DNA from: Scedosporium boydii
Taxonomy: Eukaryota > Ascomycota > Sordariomycetes > Microascales > Microascaceae
Direction: 5' to 3'
Length of the DNA: 64,000 nt
Assembly (NCBI GenBank): GCA_002221725.1
Contig: NJFT01000020.1
Coordinates: forward strand, 124,001-188,000
The translations under genes and the position numbers were made by a program. The notes beneath the pieces are model-generated. The model worked only from the letters and a program-made list of their open reading frames with translations, was not told where the DNA came from and searched no databases. Within the stretch, counting starts at the first letter, position 1, and each line of letters opens with the position of its first letter. Positions 35,255 to 46,059 of the stretch are shown one piece after another.

Positions 35255-36641
35255 ATGACCGAACCCATCTCCGACCGGGCAGGTGGGCTGATTCGTGCCC
35301 TCGATTTGCCGTGGCGATGGGCCCCGAGAGGGACGTATTCGCCTGACGAAAACCCAGGCGGGTTAGTAAGCTTTGCCACTGCTGAGAATGTAAGCTACTC
35401 TAGTAGTGGGAAAATGCGTTCCGAGGCATGCAGTACTGATCAATCATGTTGTTAGCCTCTCGTCCACCAGGAACTAGAGGACTTTGCTCGTGAAAAAGTG
35501 AGTCCGCATACGGAACAAGATTTTGCCGTAGGATCAATGTATCCTAAGTTTGGCCTGCTCTGACATCTCCTCTCAGGTTTCAATATCTCAAGCTGCATTC
35601 ACTTATGAGTACAGTACGGCTGGTGGAACGAGACTGCCCGTGCTTCTAGCCCAGCATCTAAATGAGCATTTCAAGCCTTTTCGACCTCTAAATGGCAGCG
35701 AAATCCGGATAACTGGGGCAGCAACCGCCATGCACGAAATCTTAGGCTGGGCAGTAGGAGATCCCAACGATGGCGTCTTGACTTCTAAACCCGTCTACGG
35801 CCGGCTGGAACTCGATTTTGGAAATAAGGCTGGTCTGAGAATGATTTATGCCGACACAACCTGGCAGAATGCTTTTGATCCCGGAGTCGTCGATACTTTC
35901 GAGAAAACTTTAGCCGACTCTCGCGCCGCCGGAATAAACGTACGGGCCCTTCTCATCATCAATCCCAACAACCCAGTCGGACGTTGCTACCCCAGGAAGA
36001 CGCTTGTGGAGATCATGAGGTTTTGTCAGAGGCACCAAATTCATTTGATCAGCGATGAAATCTATGGATCATCAGTGTTCAGCGACGAGCTTCCCCTTTT
36101 TACTTCCGCCCTATCGATCGAGCCAGGAATTATTGACAATAAACTGCTGCACGTGACCTATGGCTTTAGCAAAGACTTTGGAGCGGCTGGGTTGCGTCTC
36201 GGCTGCATTGTGACGCGAAATGCTTCCATATTGAAGGTAATCCAGATGATGGCTCGCTTCCATAATCCTTCGGGTGCTTCTATAGCCATTGCCAACGCTA
36301 TGTTGGAGGATCGAGACTGGTGCAACAGATTTCTTGCTAGCTCCCGGCGCAAGATAGGAGAGGCCTATGCATTTATGACCGCAGGGTTGCGGGATCTGGG
36401 GATAGACTTTGTGCCAGCTAATGCTGGCTTCTTCGTATATGTCGATCTGTCTCCTTACCTAATCCAAGGTACAGCAGATGCCGAGTTTAACCTCTCCCAG
36501 AGGCTTTTAGACGGGGGCGTCTTCTTACACCCTAAGGAGGAGCATGGTGGAATGGGTTGGTATAGAATGGTCTATACCCAGGACCCGAGGATTGTGGCAG
36601 AAGGATTACTACGGCAAGTATCAGCCTCTGTGTTTATTTGA
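35255..36641 (+). CDS. PLP-dependent aminotransferase, ACC-synthase-like
   Basis: Exons 35255-35389, 35456-35497 and 35577-36641 (introns 66 and 79 bp) give 413 residues, a normal class I/II aminotransferase length. Visible motifs are the substrate-side start GTYSPDENPGGLVSFATAEN, NPNNPVGRCY, SDEIYG and the cofactor-lysine segment YGFSKDFGAAGLRLG with Lys at about residue 258. The overall pattern is that of fungal 1-aminocyclopropane-1-carboxylate-synthase-like proteins, which include C-S lyases of epidithiodiketopiperazine clusters as well as true transaminases. The activity is therefore open: transamination, alpha/gamma-elimination or C-S bond cleavage. It shares promoter elements with the upstream permease, so it probably works on the imported or oxidised amino compound (inference). 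Confidence 0.85.
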
Positions 36642-38189
36642 AAATGCACTAACACGGCAAATAGTATGAAATTAGTTCTGTGGAAGATAAAATGTGAGCG
36701 TGCAACACCGAATATTTAACCAGCGCATGGCATGGAGGCAGTACAGAGTGGAAGTGGACCACGCGTGCCGCGCCAAGGAGCGACCCGACAAGATTGTAAG
36801 ACGTTTTGAGGAGGCTTTTTCGCATTTTCAGAGTACTCTTTGTGGCGTTATCCATCAGGGACAAGTTACTTCCGATAGTCATGAAGATCCCATGGAGTAT
36901 GAATATAATAGAGGATTAAGCGTCTAAGTGGCGATCAAGGTCTATAACATCGGCGCTGCTCTGGAACCCCCGAGCATAAGCATGATCCTCAACCAACGGC
37001 AATTGTGCTTAATCCAAAGCTTTCCGCTTATGTAGTCGTCCCAGGATTCGTCAGCCGCAAAGAGGTAATCATCCCACTCAGCTTCTAGATAATCGTCACC
37101 GTCGTCGAAACCCTGCCCCTCCGTTGATCGCATTTCCACTTCTGCCTAATATGCCTCCTCTTCCGTCTTGCTTATGAATTAGGGCAGTCGATAATCTAAC
37201 CACATTGTACTTCTCTGCATCGCGTCACGTTCTCAGGAGCATCGTCCGGAGATCGTCCGGAGGACTTTCCACGCAGACCCCAGCCTCATTCGTCACGCGC
37301 TCATGGGCGATACACCAGTTGATGTGCTGTCTCCGAAAACAAGTCTCGTTAATGGCATTTGGAGCATTCCGCGCTAATTAGAGTCGGCATGAAAATCAAA
37401 GAAGAAGGAACCAGCCTACCGACTGGGCTCTCTTCCGTGCAATCTTGGATTTGATCTAGGGCTGTCTGTCTCTTCTCTTTCTTTCTCCATCAGCTCTATT
37501 ATCGTTGTTTTCGAAGATGAACGCGGCATCTTGCACAAAGATCAGAACCGAAAGGGCTCTGTTACAGGTCCCACTACTCGGCACACGGGTCGAGTGAAGT
37601 TTAAAGGGGGGAATGGAAGGACACGAGCCAAGGCCAACGAGAGGCACCCAGAATAGGGCCCTTGGGGTAACATCCCGCCCACTACGGAATCTTTCTAGTG
37701 GGAGCCAAAATTGGGATGTTTTATAGTGACCCATTTCAGTACTTCAAGCAAGGTGCTATAATTAAGCAGATGTTGATGATACGGGAAGATTGTTGTCTCC
37801 TTGCGATATGACATCGGTTACTCTCCTAGGCCAATACCTCCTCCTCCTCCGGCAAATCCTGGGGAATTGAAGCTACCGACATGTCTTCTCGTCTGTGATA
37901 CACACTAGACCCCTGGTGTGTTATACATTCATGCTACATTTACACTCAGGTATGCGTGACCCCCTCAAGTCACATTCAAACTCATATCAATTAATCATGA
38001 TGATCGTCAGTCTAAGAAAGTAACAGTGCTCGTCAATCAATTTTAATAGGGAATTGCCTCGCCCCAGTTGAACAAGTCAAGGGGCTCGCAACAAACGTCA
38101 AAAGTGAAGCATCACCAACACCACTTTAGGCAAAATCAAATTACATACCATGTCAAATCGCACTTGACAAAAAGGCGCTCAGCCTACGT
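36642..38189. other. intergenic, no recognised gene
   Basis: 1.5 kb of normal composition. A 65-codon minus-strand frame at 36942-37139 is rich in Asp, Glu and Trp but matches nothing I know and lacks supporting features. The other frames are short and incidental. Confidence 0.45.
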
Positions 38190-38520
38190 GCTACAAAAAC
38201 TACAAAATCACAGTTCGCCTCCACTACATTCAAGTCGTCCTCCGACATCCTACGCAGCTGCAGTGTCAATGCCATCATCTCTCGGCCCTTCTCTCCTACA
38301 ATCATCTTCTCTTGCTTCTTCTACAGAAGAGATAAAGGGGAGACTGCTGGGAAACTGGCTGCAAGAAAGCACAGGGATGTGGGGAATGTGCGGAGACGGG
38401 ACGTCGATTGCCACGGAAAATGCCAGGCGGCCGAGCTGAAATGCACTCCCTGCGGAGGGCCGCACGAGTCGTTCAGCCGACACTGCCGAGTGCAGCGGCT
38501 ATATGGTGATGTGCGCTAAA
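38190..38520 (+). pseudogene. zinc-knuckle remnant, probably of a Tad-type LINE gag
   Basis: The plus strand reads AAELKCTPCGGPHESFSRHC up to a TAA at 38518-38520. The spacing C-x2-C-x3-H-x6-C is that of the last knuckle in ORF1 of Tad-type non-LTR elements. Just upstream another knuckle (QGCGECAETG) lies in a neighbouring frame, so a one-base shift separates them. A PPTSYAAAVS stretch further upstream also resembles such gag proteins. No endonuclease or reverse transcriptase follows. It is a small, old fragment. Confidence 0.5.
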
Positions 38521-39819
38521 TTGCAAATCTTCCAACTCGACGTGGAAGAGGGATGCAGTACAGCTGAGTATGATGAACGACAGAGACTGCAGGACTATGC
38601 GATACTGGCAGTAGTTAAACCATACGACCATACGCTTTGAGCATTCATGGAGTGTTAGTGACAGTTCTGAACATTGATCTATGAGGCCGAAGAACAAGAC
38701 TGTGTGATGACAATACAACAGCGCTTATTCGACAGGCATCATCTAAGACCCAGGCATGCATCTGCAAGTGATTCAAACCCGTTGAAACTATTAAACTGCG
38801 GTCTAGATTGGTCCACGAACTGGACCTGGATCGCGAAAGTGTAACCCCACACCCTCGCCGACGCAGGTTAAGCTTTTTTTCCTCACCGACCCAAAGGTGG
38901 GATTGTAGCGGGTTGGGGGGTTGCAGGCCTGCATGGAACGATATCGAAGCTGAATGATTGGACGAGGTGAATCGACCAGTGGAAACAAGCTTGGAGGCTT
39001 GAGCGCTGGGCATGGACAGACCTGCTCTGCCGTGCCATCTCGGTGACCCGTTCGAGGCCCCCTCACCTCCTTCTTTAATCTTCAACTCTTGTCGGCTAAC
39101 CGGCGTCAACGTCGCATCATTAATTCTTCATCAACGTGCTCGAGATGATTATCGCGAACCCCACTTAATAGTGTATAATGGCACGTCGTAGCGTTCCCGA
39201 AGAAAAATGCAACGCTGCCTGCGAGTCGGCGATCAAAAAACCTGCTATCGACATCGGTCTCCGAGCATCTCAATTCAACTCTCGATGCCCACGATGTCCA
39301 ATATCTAACTCTTACTGGCCGCTCACGGGTTCTAGAATTCTCGAGATGGCCGGGAAAGGAGTTGGTTATGCACATGGTTTGCATGACGTGCTTTCACAAA
39401 CGCCCGCTCTTTTGCGAGCATGCCGACCAGAAAGTCCAATACTGAAAGCGCCATGTTTGCCTGCCGGCTCTGAAGTAGACGTTTCGGACTCTTGAAAGAT
39501 TCCGACGAGTCGTGTGATCGACCCCGAAAAGATGACCGAATGGAACTGGAAAAGGTTGGCAATTGTCGAATCGAAAATGCCTCGGTGACACGAGCGAATT
39601 TAGCGTTGGCATCGAGCACGAGGTATATCGGTAGAAGTTGAGGCCCAAGTTGGTGATACCTCATGGTTCGTATATTTGCAATCTTTTACAAGGCTATATA
39701 GACTCACTCAAGCCTACAGTTATTGGGATCCTCCATCGTCTATCTCACCAAAGCCGTATTCTCGTCGTAGTGGTAGCACTATTAACTACTTTTTGATCTC
39801 GAAAGAATCAACCGCCAAC
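38521..39819. other. intergenic, promoter side of the acid phosphatase
   Basis: About 1.3 kb with no recognised protein. A TATATA at 39695-39700 and the CT-rich stretch after it fit a promoter for the gene starting at 39820. Confidence 0.5.
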
Positions 39820-40968
39820 ATGCGCACCTCTCTTATTGCTTTGATCGGTAGCCTTACCGCAGCGAGTGCCCTCGCTCTACCTGCCACTAACACTGAGGGT
39901 CTCGCTCCTCGAAGCTTCATTCCTGGGAACACTTTCGACAGAATTGTCCAGATCTGGCTTGAGAATCAAGACTACTCCGATGCCATCCTCAACAGTACGT
40001 AATATATCGCGAAGAAGTAGGCCTATGAGAACGAAATTCAGGATGATGCCTGACTTTGAAAACTATCAGCCAACCTGGCTTACCTCGCCACTCAAGGACG
40101 GCTCTTGACCAACTACTTTGCGATTACCCACCCATCTCAGGTACGGAAGATTTCGAAAGCTTCATGGTTAATTTCTTCATGCTAATGTTCCTGAGTATAT
40201 ATCTAGCCCAACTACGTTGCGTCCGTGGGAGGAAGTACCAATGGAGTGACGGGCGACGGAGACTATAATCTTAGTCCCAGCATCAAGACTGTTGTTGATC
40301 TCCTCGAGGCTGGCGGTATTAGCTGGGCCGCGTACCAGGAGGACCTGCCTTACTCTGGATACACTGGATCGAGCTACCAACAGTACCGCCGCAAGCACAA
40401 GTATGTCAGCCCTCCCACTATTTGTCTAGTTTGTGCGTGTCCTAACATGTTCTGAAGTCCCGTCATGTCCTACCAATCTGTCACTGGCAATCCTAGCCGC
40501 CTGGCCAAATCCAAGAACTTCACTCTGTTCTTCGACGAGCTCAACAACAACGCCCTCCCTCAATGGATCTTCATCACCCCGGATATGAGTATGTACCGCT
40601 CTCGCTTTCTAGCGCTTTTGCCAGTGTTTGAAACTTATGGTGTTTTTTTCTCCATCATAGACAACGACGGCCACGACACCGGCCTCGCCTACGGCGCTAA
40701 CTGGGCCCGCAACTGGATCACCCCTCTGCTCTCCAACCCCAACTTCAACACCAACCGCACGCTCGTCGTTCTCACGTACGATGAGGGTGGCTACACCAAG
40801 AACAACAAGGTTTACACCGTGCTTCTCGGCAGCGCCCTGGCTCCGGGCCAGATCGGCTCGACCGACGCGACCCAGTACAACCACTACAGTCTCCTCAAAA
40901 CTGTAGAGCAGAATTGGGGCCTTGGCAACCTGGGAAAGAGTGACGTCGGTGCCACTGCCTTCTTCTAA
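39820..40968 (+). CDS. secreted acid phosphatase (phosphoesterase family)
   Basis: Five exons (39820-39994, 40070-40140, 40207-40400, 40458-40588, 40661-40968) with four GT-AG introns of 57-75 bp give 292 residues. Residues 1-19 form a signal peptide (MRTSLIALIGSLTAASALA). The mature protein has the phosphoesterase motifs IWLENQDY, FAITHPSQPNYVASVGG, DGHDTG and VLTYDEGG, which supply metal-binding and catalytic residues in fungal phosphate-repressible acid phosphatases. N-glycosylation sequons (NFT, NRT) fit secretion. The role is release of phosphate from organic esters outside the cell. The family also includes phospholipase C-like members, but the short length and secretion favour acid phosphatase. 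Confidence 0.9.
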
Positions 40969-41685
40969 GGACCAAGGGAGGCGTTGTGGGGGGAGACTGT
41001 TTTTGAAGAACGCTGGACTTTGAGGCCTTGTCTCCGCCCATTCCGGGAAAAGATTTGGGGTTGGGAAGATGGTAGCCGCTAAGAAGAGTAACGAACTTAC
41101 ACTGTCGTTGTTCCCCCTCTCATTTTATTGAATCTTCTCTAGCACTTGTTTAGTTTCTCGTAGAGCTCCCTGCCACTTTTAGTCGGTCTTTGCAGCTTTG
41201 CCGTTTTAGCTGTTTTCAGCTTGGATTAAAAATGTCTATATTTCTGCCTCAGTTTCGTCTACAACGAGATTATCGTGTACAAGGTTCTTAAGTTTCTCAA
41301 CTCATCTCGCGTAACTATTTCTGCAGCACCTCCAAGAAAACGACTCGGTCGCTGCTTGCCTAGGAGATATATAGACCGGGAGAACAACTTGTATATAGCT
41401 CTTGTTGTAAAGAATACTCGAGACAGTCAAACCGTGTTCCAAAACTTCGTGCAAGTTTAAATTTGAGGTCTCTGACTGTTTGAATCCAACAACACACACC
41501 GACAGAAGGAGCCATGAAGTAGATCGAGCGTCATGGTAATATATAACTTCAGCGACCTCTTCACGAAAGCCTTTCGGGTTTCGGTGCGAAGGGTTGAGCG
41601 AGAGGAAAAAAAAAAACAGTGAGGTAAAGGGCAAGGCGAAATTCGGGGAAGAGGGAAAAAAGAGCGAAAAAAACAACTTAGCATC
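40969..41685. other. intergenic
   Basis: 717 bp between the phosphatase stop and the tRNA gene. No coding frame is supported. Frames on the minus strand here run through the tRNA and are incidental. Confidence 0.6.
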
Positions 41686-41767
41686 TCCCATACCAGGAAT
41701 CGAACCAGGGTCTATGCTGCGCTCATTAGATGAGAGAGCATTATGCTAACCACTACACCATATGGGA
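41686..41767 (-). tRNA. tRNA-Glu (anticodon CTC) with a short intron
   Basis: On the minus strand the gene starts TCCCATATGG and ends TATGGGA, forming a 7-bp acceptor stem. The D arm contains TAGTGGTTAG and the T arm CTGGTTCGATTCCTGG. The anticodon stem ATGCT pairs with AGCAT, and the loop reads CTCTCA with anticodon CTC. An 11-base intron (TCTAATGAGCG) follows position 37, the standard tRNA intron site. Removing it leaves 71 nt, as usual for tRNA-Glu. A poly-T terminator candidate lies downstream in the A-rich plus-strand run near 41640-41675. Confidence 0.9.
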
Positions 41768-42048
41768 CTCTGGTGTTGATTGGTTGCATTCATCTTCGAG
41801 GTATTGATATTGCTAGAGTTGCTGGCAGCTGCCAGACCGGATGAGGGCTTAGCTTATGTAAGTCACCACCTCCAGCTTTTTTTTTTTCTTCTCGGATCCC
41901 GCATCACAGAGTTTTGCTATCAAACACAATATTATCCGCTCAGCCTAACAGGTTCTGATATAGACACAGGCATTCCGACAGTGTGCTGTCTTGGTCGTGA
42001 TATTGGTCAACTGGAGCCCATAACCGGAGTACTCGTTATCCCGTACAA

Positions 42049-43222
42049 ATGGATCGTTCTACCCCACAAGACTCTGTCTCTGAAGAGTCGCCTCGACGGC
42101 GAGAGCCGCCGCGCAGTCTTCTCTCGAACAATTGGCGAGTGCGCGATCCGGCGCCTCGGTCAAATGATGAAGATAGCAGCAACCCGGTGTCCCGGGACAG
42201 CCCAAAAGGCGGCAATGACACGCGCAAAGCCCCGTTTGGACAGAAAAATGACTGGCGCAACAACCGGCGGGAAGAGCCGACCGGAAGCTCGACGACTGCT
42301 GCGACTGGGTCTCCACAGAGAGCGGCTTCCGGCCGCCCCATTGAGGACTCGAAAGCCCTCGCCGAGGGTCGCCGAATCTACATCGGCAATCTCTTCTACC
42401 ACATCCGCCCGGAGCAAGTCACCGAGTCCCTCCGGGCTGAGGGTTTCGGCGCCATTGAGAAAATCCACATCTCCATCGACCCAGTGACCGGCCGCAACCC
42501 GGGCTACTGCTTCGTGGAATTTGAATCACGTGATGTAGCCGAGGCGGCGATTCAGGGCATGGCCGGTGTGTTGATCGAGGACCGACCACTCAAGACAGGC
42601 ACGTGCCAGCCGAAGCAACAGCAGCAGAGGCCAAAGCAATCCCCGTGGTCGCAGCAGGGATCTTGGCGACCTCGGGAGTCTAAGCCGACGTTTGAGAGGT
42701 GGGGGAACTGGACCGACGAGGGCGGCGAGGCGTTAGAGAATGGACAGGGGCCGAAGGGGGCGGAAGAGCATCTGAGGAGTGTGGTAGAGGACGAGCAGCG
42801 CTGCAGGGTGTATGTTGGTGGGTTAGGTGCTGCGGCGAGCCATGAAGAACACGACAAGGAGCTGCGGGCCATCTTCAAAGATTTCGAACAGGATATGTGA
42901 GTCTCTTCTCTCCACCAGCCCCCCCCCCATAGGAAGTCGGGGGGGTAGAGCACTGCTAATTGTTCCGCTGTTCAGAGTCGCCATTGGCAAAAGAGTCACC
43001 CCCCATCAGTCAACATGGACCAAACCTGGAAAGCACCATTTCGCTTTTGTAGATCTGGCATCCGAAGAGGCTGTACAAGCCGCAATCAAGGCACTCAATG
43101 GAATGGCATGGGAGGGGTCCCGGCTTAGGGTTAACGTTTCAAAATCTATGCCGCGAAAGATTCAGGACAGGGGGGTTCCGTATAGTGATATACGCGAACC
43201 CGCTGGACAACCAACAGACTAG
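42049..43222 (+). CDS. RNA-binding protein with two RRM domains
   Basis: Two exons (42049-42896 and 42976-43222; intron 79 bp) give 364 residues. The first ~100 residues are Arg/Ser/Asp-rich and disordered. RRM 1 starts near residue 108 with RRIYIGNLFYHI (RNP2), and its RNP1 is GYCFVEFE. A Gln/Trp/Gly-rich linker follows. RRM 2 starts near residue 251 with CRVYVGGL and has HHFAFVDLAS as RNP1, the intron lying inside this domain. Two RRMs of this kind (nucleolin-like) point to a nuclear or nucleolar RNA-binding role. I do not recognise a specific orthologue. The stretch 41768-42048 may hold a 5' untranslated exon. Confidence 0.85.
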
Positions 43223-44358
43223 CCATCGCACAATGCTTCAGGCTTCAGGCCTCCGAGGACAAAAGGAGGCAATAAAATTGATGATCCTTCCGAATGAAGA
43301 GATGGGTGGAAGTGTTCAAACAGCTTGCAGCGTTGGTATCCGCGAGGCCTGACACGACACTGGTGGCATTGTAAGCGCAGGGAAAATTCCGAGGACACCT
43401 CTTGCTTTGTGAAAAATAACACTGCTCTTTTCACAAGAAAATCCTTAGAAGCCCATTCCGCATAGACGGGGAACATTGCCCTTGAGTCTATAGCATAATG
43501 ATCCTGAATGCGTCGCCGACATTGGGATTTCCGAGTCACAGATGTTTATTCGACATCTATAGAAGGGCGGTACCCAAGGCAGCGCGCTGGCACTCGCCGT
43601 ACTTCGCATGCCATCTTGCCGTTACGCAAGTGTAGGCGCAGCGTAGTTGCGTGCAGGTTGTCCTTAGATGCTGGCAACGGCCCATTCCAAGCTGCCTAGG
43701 CTCTCCAAATGCTCGGTAACAGTTGAATGCCACACACCTGTTTCCTAAGTAAGCAACACGTCGCAGCCTGCGGACATATTGGACCATTATGTGTGTAACG
43801 CGATTGTATTGAGCCTAAATACTGCATATTACCGGATTACCGGGCATATATAGATCTCCGTATTAGCAGTGAGAGGACATGGGCTATTTGCACTCTGATC
43901 AGGACTTGTTTGGGCAAGCATCGGAGTTTTGGTTCTATTATTCTAACGCACTGATGGCGATAGAGAAAGGGCCGGAGATGAATCTGGACCACAGGGAAAT
44001 GCCACGATCGGTTTCGCAGGCCTCATATATCGTAATTGTCACGATGGCCTGATTCAGTGCCTGATGATCCCTTTTCTCCGGGATCAACGTTGGTTCCACG
44101 ACATGAACTCGTCTGGCTCGCCTCGCTTTTGGAGGTTGCCAGGTTATTAATTTCTTGGTAACCTACTCTGCTGCCTGGGGGTGCTGATGCTCCCGCGAAC
44201 GTGGAAGATAGAAAAAGGGGGGGGAGTATAAAGGCGACGGCTCTCGACCAGATGGTCAAAGCAGAAATCTGCCTCCTGTCCAAACAAGTTTCCCGACTGC
44301 AGTCTCGATAAACTCGTACCCTTTGCCTTCAATTTCGAATTAAAATCATTGTTCTACA
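43223..44358. other. intergenic
   Basis: 1.1 kb without a supported gene. A TATAAA at 44227-44232, 127 bp before the next ATG, and a G/A-rich tract before it look like a core promoter for the DUF4419-type gene. Confidence 0.55.
44227..44232 (+). promoter_or_regulatory. TATA box
   Basis: TATAAA 127 bp upstream of the ATG at 44359 in a GC-richer setting, so chance is less likely than for the AT-rich cases. Confidence 0.5.
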
Positions 44359-45381
44359 ATGCCAGTCACCATCGTTACCTGTGACCTCCAGCCGAGACCA
44401 TGGCCAGCAGAGAAATTAGTTACCGACCCAACGGAGCTACTGAAAGTCGCCTCCCGAGACGACGCGGACAAATGCAGGAACATGATCGCCAGCTCACTTT
44501 CATCCACCTCCACTCCCCCTGAAGGAATCATCCCATCCAAGAACGGTCTCGTCGAAGCTGCCGTCCACGCCTGGAACCATCACAACAACCTGGTTCTTCG
44601 CCCCGACGATTTCTGGATCGCCATCCTCGCCCAGCTCAACTTCTACATCAACAAGCATGCCGAACGTCTGAGGGATTTCTTCGTCAGCCACGAGGGGAAG
44701 AAGGCCCTTGAAGTCCGCCAGGTTGCTACCATCGAGTCTGCCGATTACGCCCTATTTGCCGACCTGATGGCCGATGCCATTGGGGATAATGTGAAGGATC
44801 CCGAGTTAAAGGAATGGATTCTGCCGAACTTCTCGACGACGACCGATGAGGATAGAACAACCGCTGCCGTGCTTTTCATGGGTTCTATGCAGGCCTATTT
44901 CACATATTCATTCTCTGCTATCAGATGCGGTATTCCAAGAGTCACCCTCCTCGGTGAAAAGGAGGACTGGATCAACCTCCAGCAACGCATCGACAAAATT
45001 CTCCCCTGGGGATCCGAAGCGGAGAGGTACCATCGGGACCTAGCCCCGATCTTCAGATACATCCTCGCCTCCTTCGACGACCCGACCTCGGACGAAGTTT
45101 CCGGGTTCTGGGCCAAGATGGTATCGAAATATGGCCCTGCCCAGGTCAGCGGGAATGCTGGGCCATACATCACAGGGTGGCTTACCGGACTCTTCCTTTG
45201 GAATGACAAGGGAAATGTTCGGTCCGAAGTCGGCCTCATGAACCGCCCCTACTCTGACCGCAAGTCTTGTGTCATCGACGATGTGAAATATGCCTATCTC
45301 GAGTTGGGCAAACGGCTTATCCCTGCCGTTGCGTCGGTGCCCGTTACGGTTTCCCAAATCGATGAGGGGGAAGGACGGTGA
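44359..45381 (+). CDS. DUF4419-family protein, 3' end frameshifted
   Basis: A 340-residue single-exon frame. The central part (GLVEAAVHAWNHHNNLVLRP, DDFWIAILAQLNFYINKHAE, FVSHEGKKALEV) is the signature of the DUF4419 family, common in fungi and of unknown function. The family normally ends with a conserved block around TVMVAGC and a final Trp-rich strand. Here those features (NTVMVAGCGGYRLCS, then FWWIYEV) lie in another frame from about 45378 to a stop at 45593. One extra base in the G-run at 45366-45370 would join the two frames. This is either a recent mutation that costs the last ~70 residues or a sequencing error in the homopolymer. No intron explains it. Confidence 0.75.
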   Translation: MPVTIVTCDLQPRPWPAEKLVTDPTELLKVASRDDADKCRNMIASSLSSTSTPPEGIIPSKNGLVEAAVHAWNHHNNLVLRPDDFWIAILAQLNFYINKHAERLRDFFVSHEGKKALEVRQVATIESADYALFADLMADAIGDNVKDPELKEWILPNFSTTTDEDRTTAAVLFMGSMQAYFTYSFSAIRCGIPRVTLLGEKEDWINLQQRIDKILPWGSEAERYHRDLAPIFRYILASFDDPTSDEVSGFWAKMVSKYGPAQVSGNAGPYITGWLTGLFLWNDKGNVRSEVGLMNRPYSDRKSCVIDDVKYAYLELGKRLIPAVASVPVTVSQIDEGEGR

Positions 45382-45593
45382 GGAAGTTGAATACGGTGAT
45401 GGTAGCCGGATGTGGGGGCTACAGGCTTTGCTCGGTCGAAGAGGGACATGGCTCGGAGAAGATCTCTCAGAACCAGCCGCAATCGACCAATGGCAGTTCT
45501 GAGGCTCCGATCATTTCCTCTGGGACCCAGGCTAGAGGATCGACGTACATCCAACCAGTGCACTTTTGGTGGATCTACGAGGTGCGCGGATAG

Positions 45594-46059
45594 CTGTGGT
45601 ATATGATCTCGGTCTGCTCACGGCTGAGGTTAGCAGCCATTGTAATGAATTCTTTGCGGAAGAAGCTATGCTTTTTTTCTTTCTTTTGCAGGCGGACCCA
45701 GGTTGCCGTTGATGAGGGACAACAATGAGGTTTTTGCTAATGCGAACTTACGGTGAAATGGGGTGTCGAGTAGAGAGACAGTAATTCATGTATTGTTTTG
45801 AGGTTGATGGGATCAATGCCAGTGCCTAGAGTATTACTACATCGTCACCGAGCAAAACACGTCCTGCTTAGAACTCCAGCCAATTTGGCCCGGAGATCGA
45901 AACCGAACTAGACGCTCCGGCACTGCCCTGGGACGCCCCAGCCTGGCAGCAAGTCTCGCAGATTGTGATTTATGAGCGCAGGAGAGTGATGCAGATGCTC
46001 AAGGTCGAGAGCGTTAAATCACAGCAATACTTCCCGATAGACCCAGGACCGAGAAATGC
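45594..46059. other. intergenic
   Basis: 466 bp between convergent genes with no coding frame. It should hold both 3' untranslated regions. Confidence 0.55.

Noticed and set aside
36942..37139. A 65-codon acidic minus-strand frame that could be a small protein gene.
   Set aside because: Composition alone is not enough. There is no family, no promoter feature and no splice pattern to support it.
41302..41691. Minus-strand frame of 129 codons next to the tRNA.
   Set aside because: It is low-complexity Phe/Ser text from a purine-rich plus strand and overlaps the tRNA end. No family resemblance.
43559..43787. Overlapping short frames in the intergenic region after the RRM gene.
   Set aside because: Each is under 80 codons without motifs, and neither strand shows a consistent splice model.
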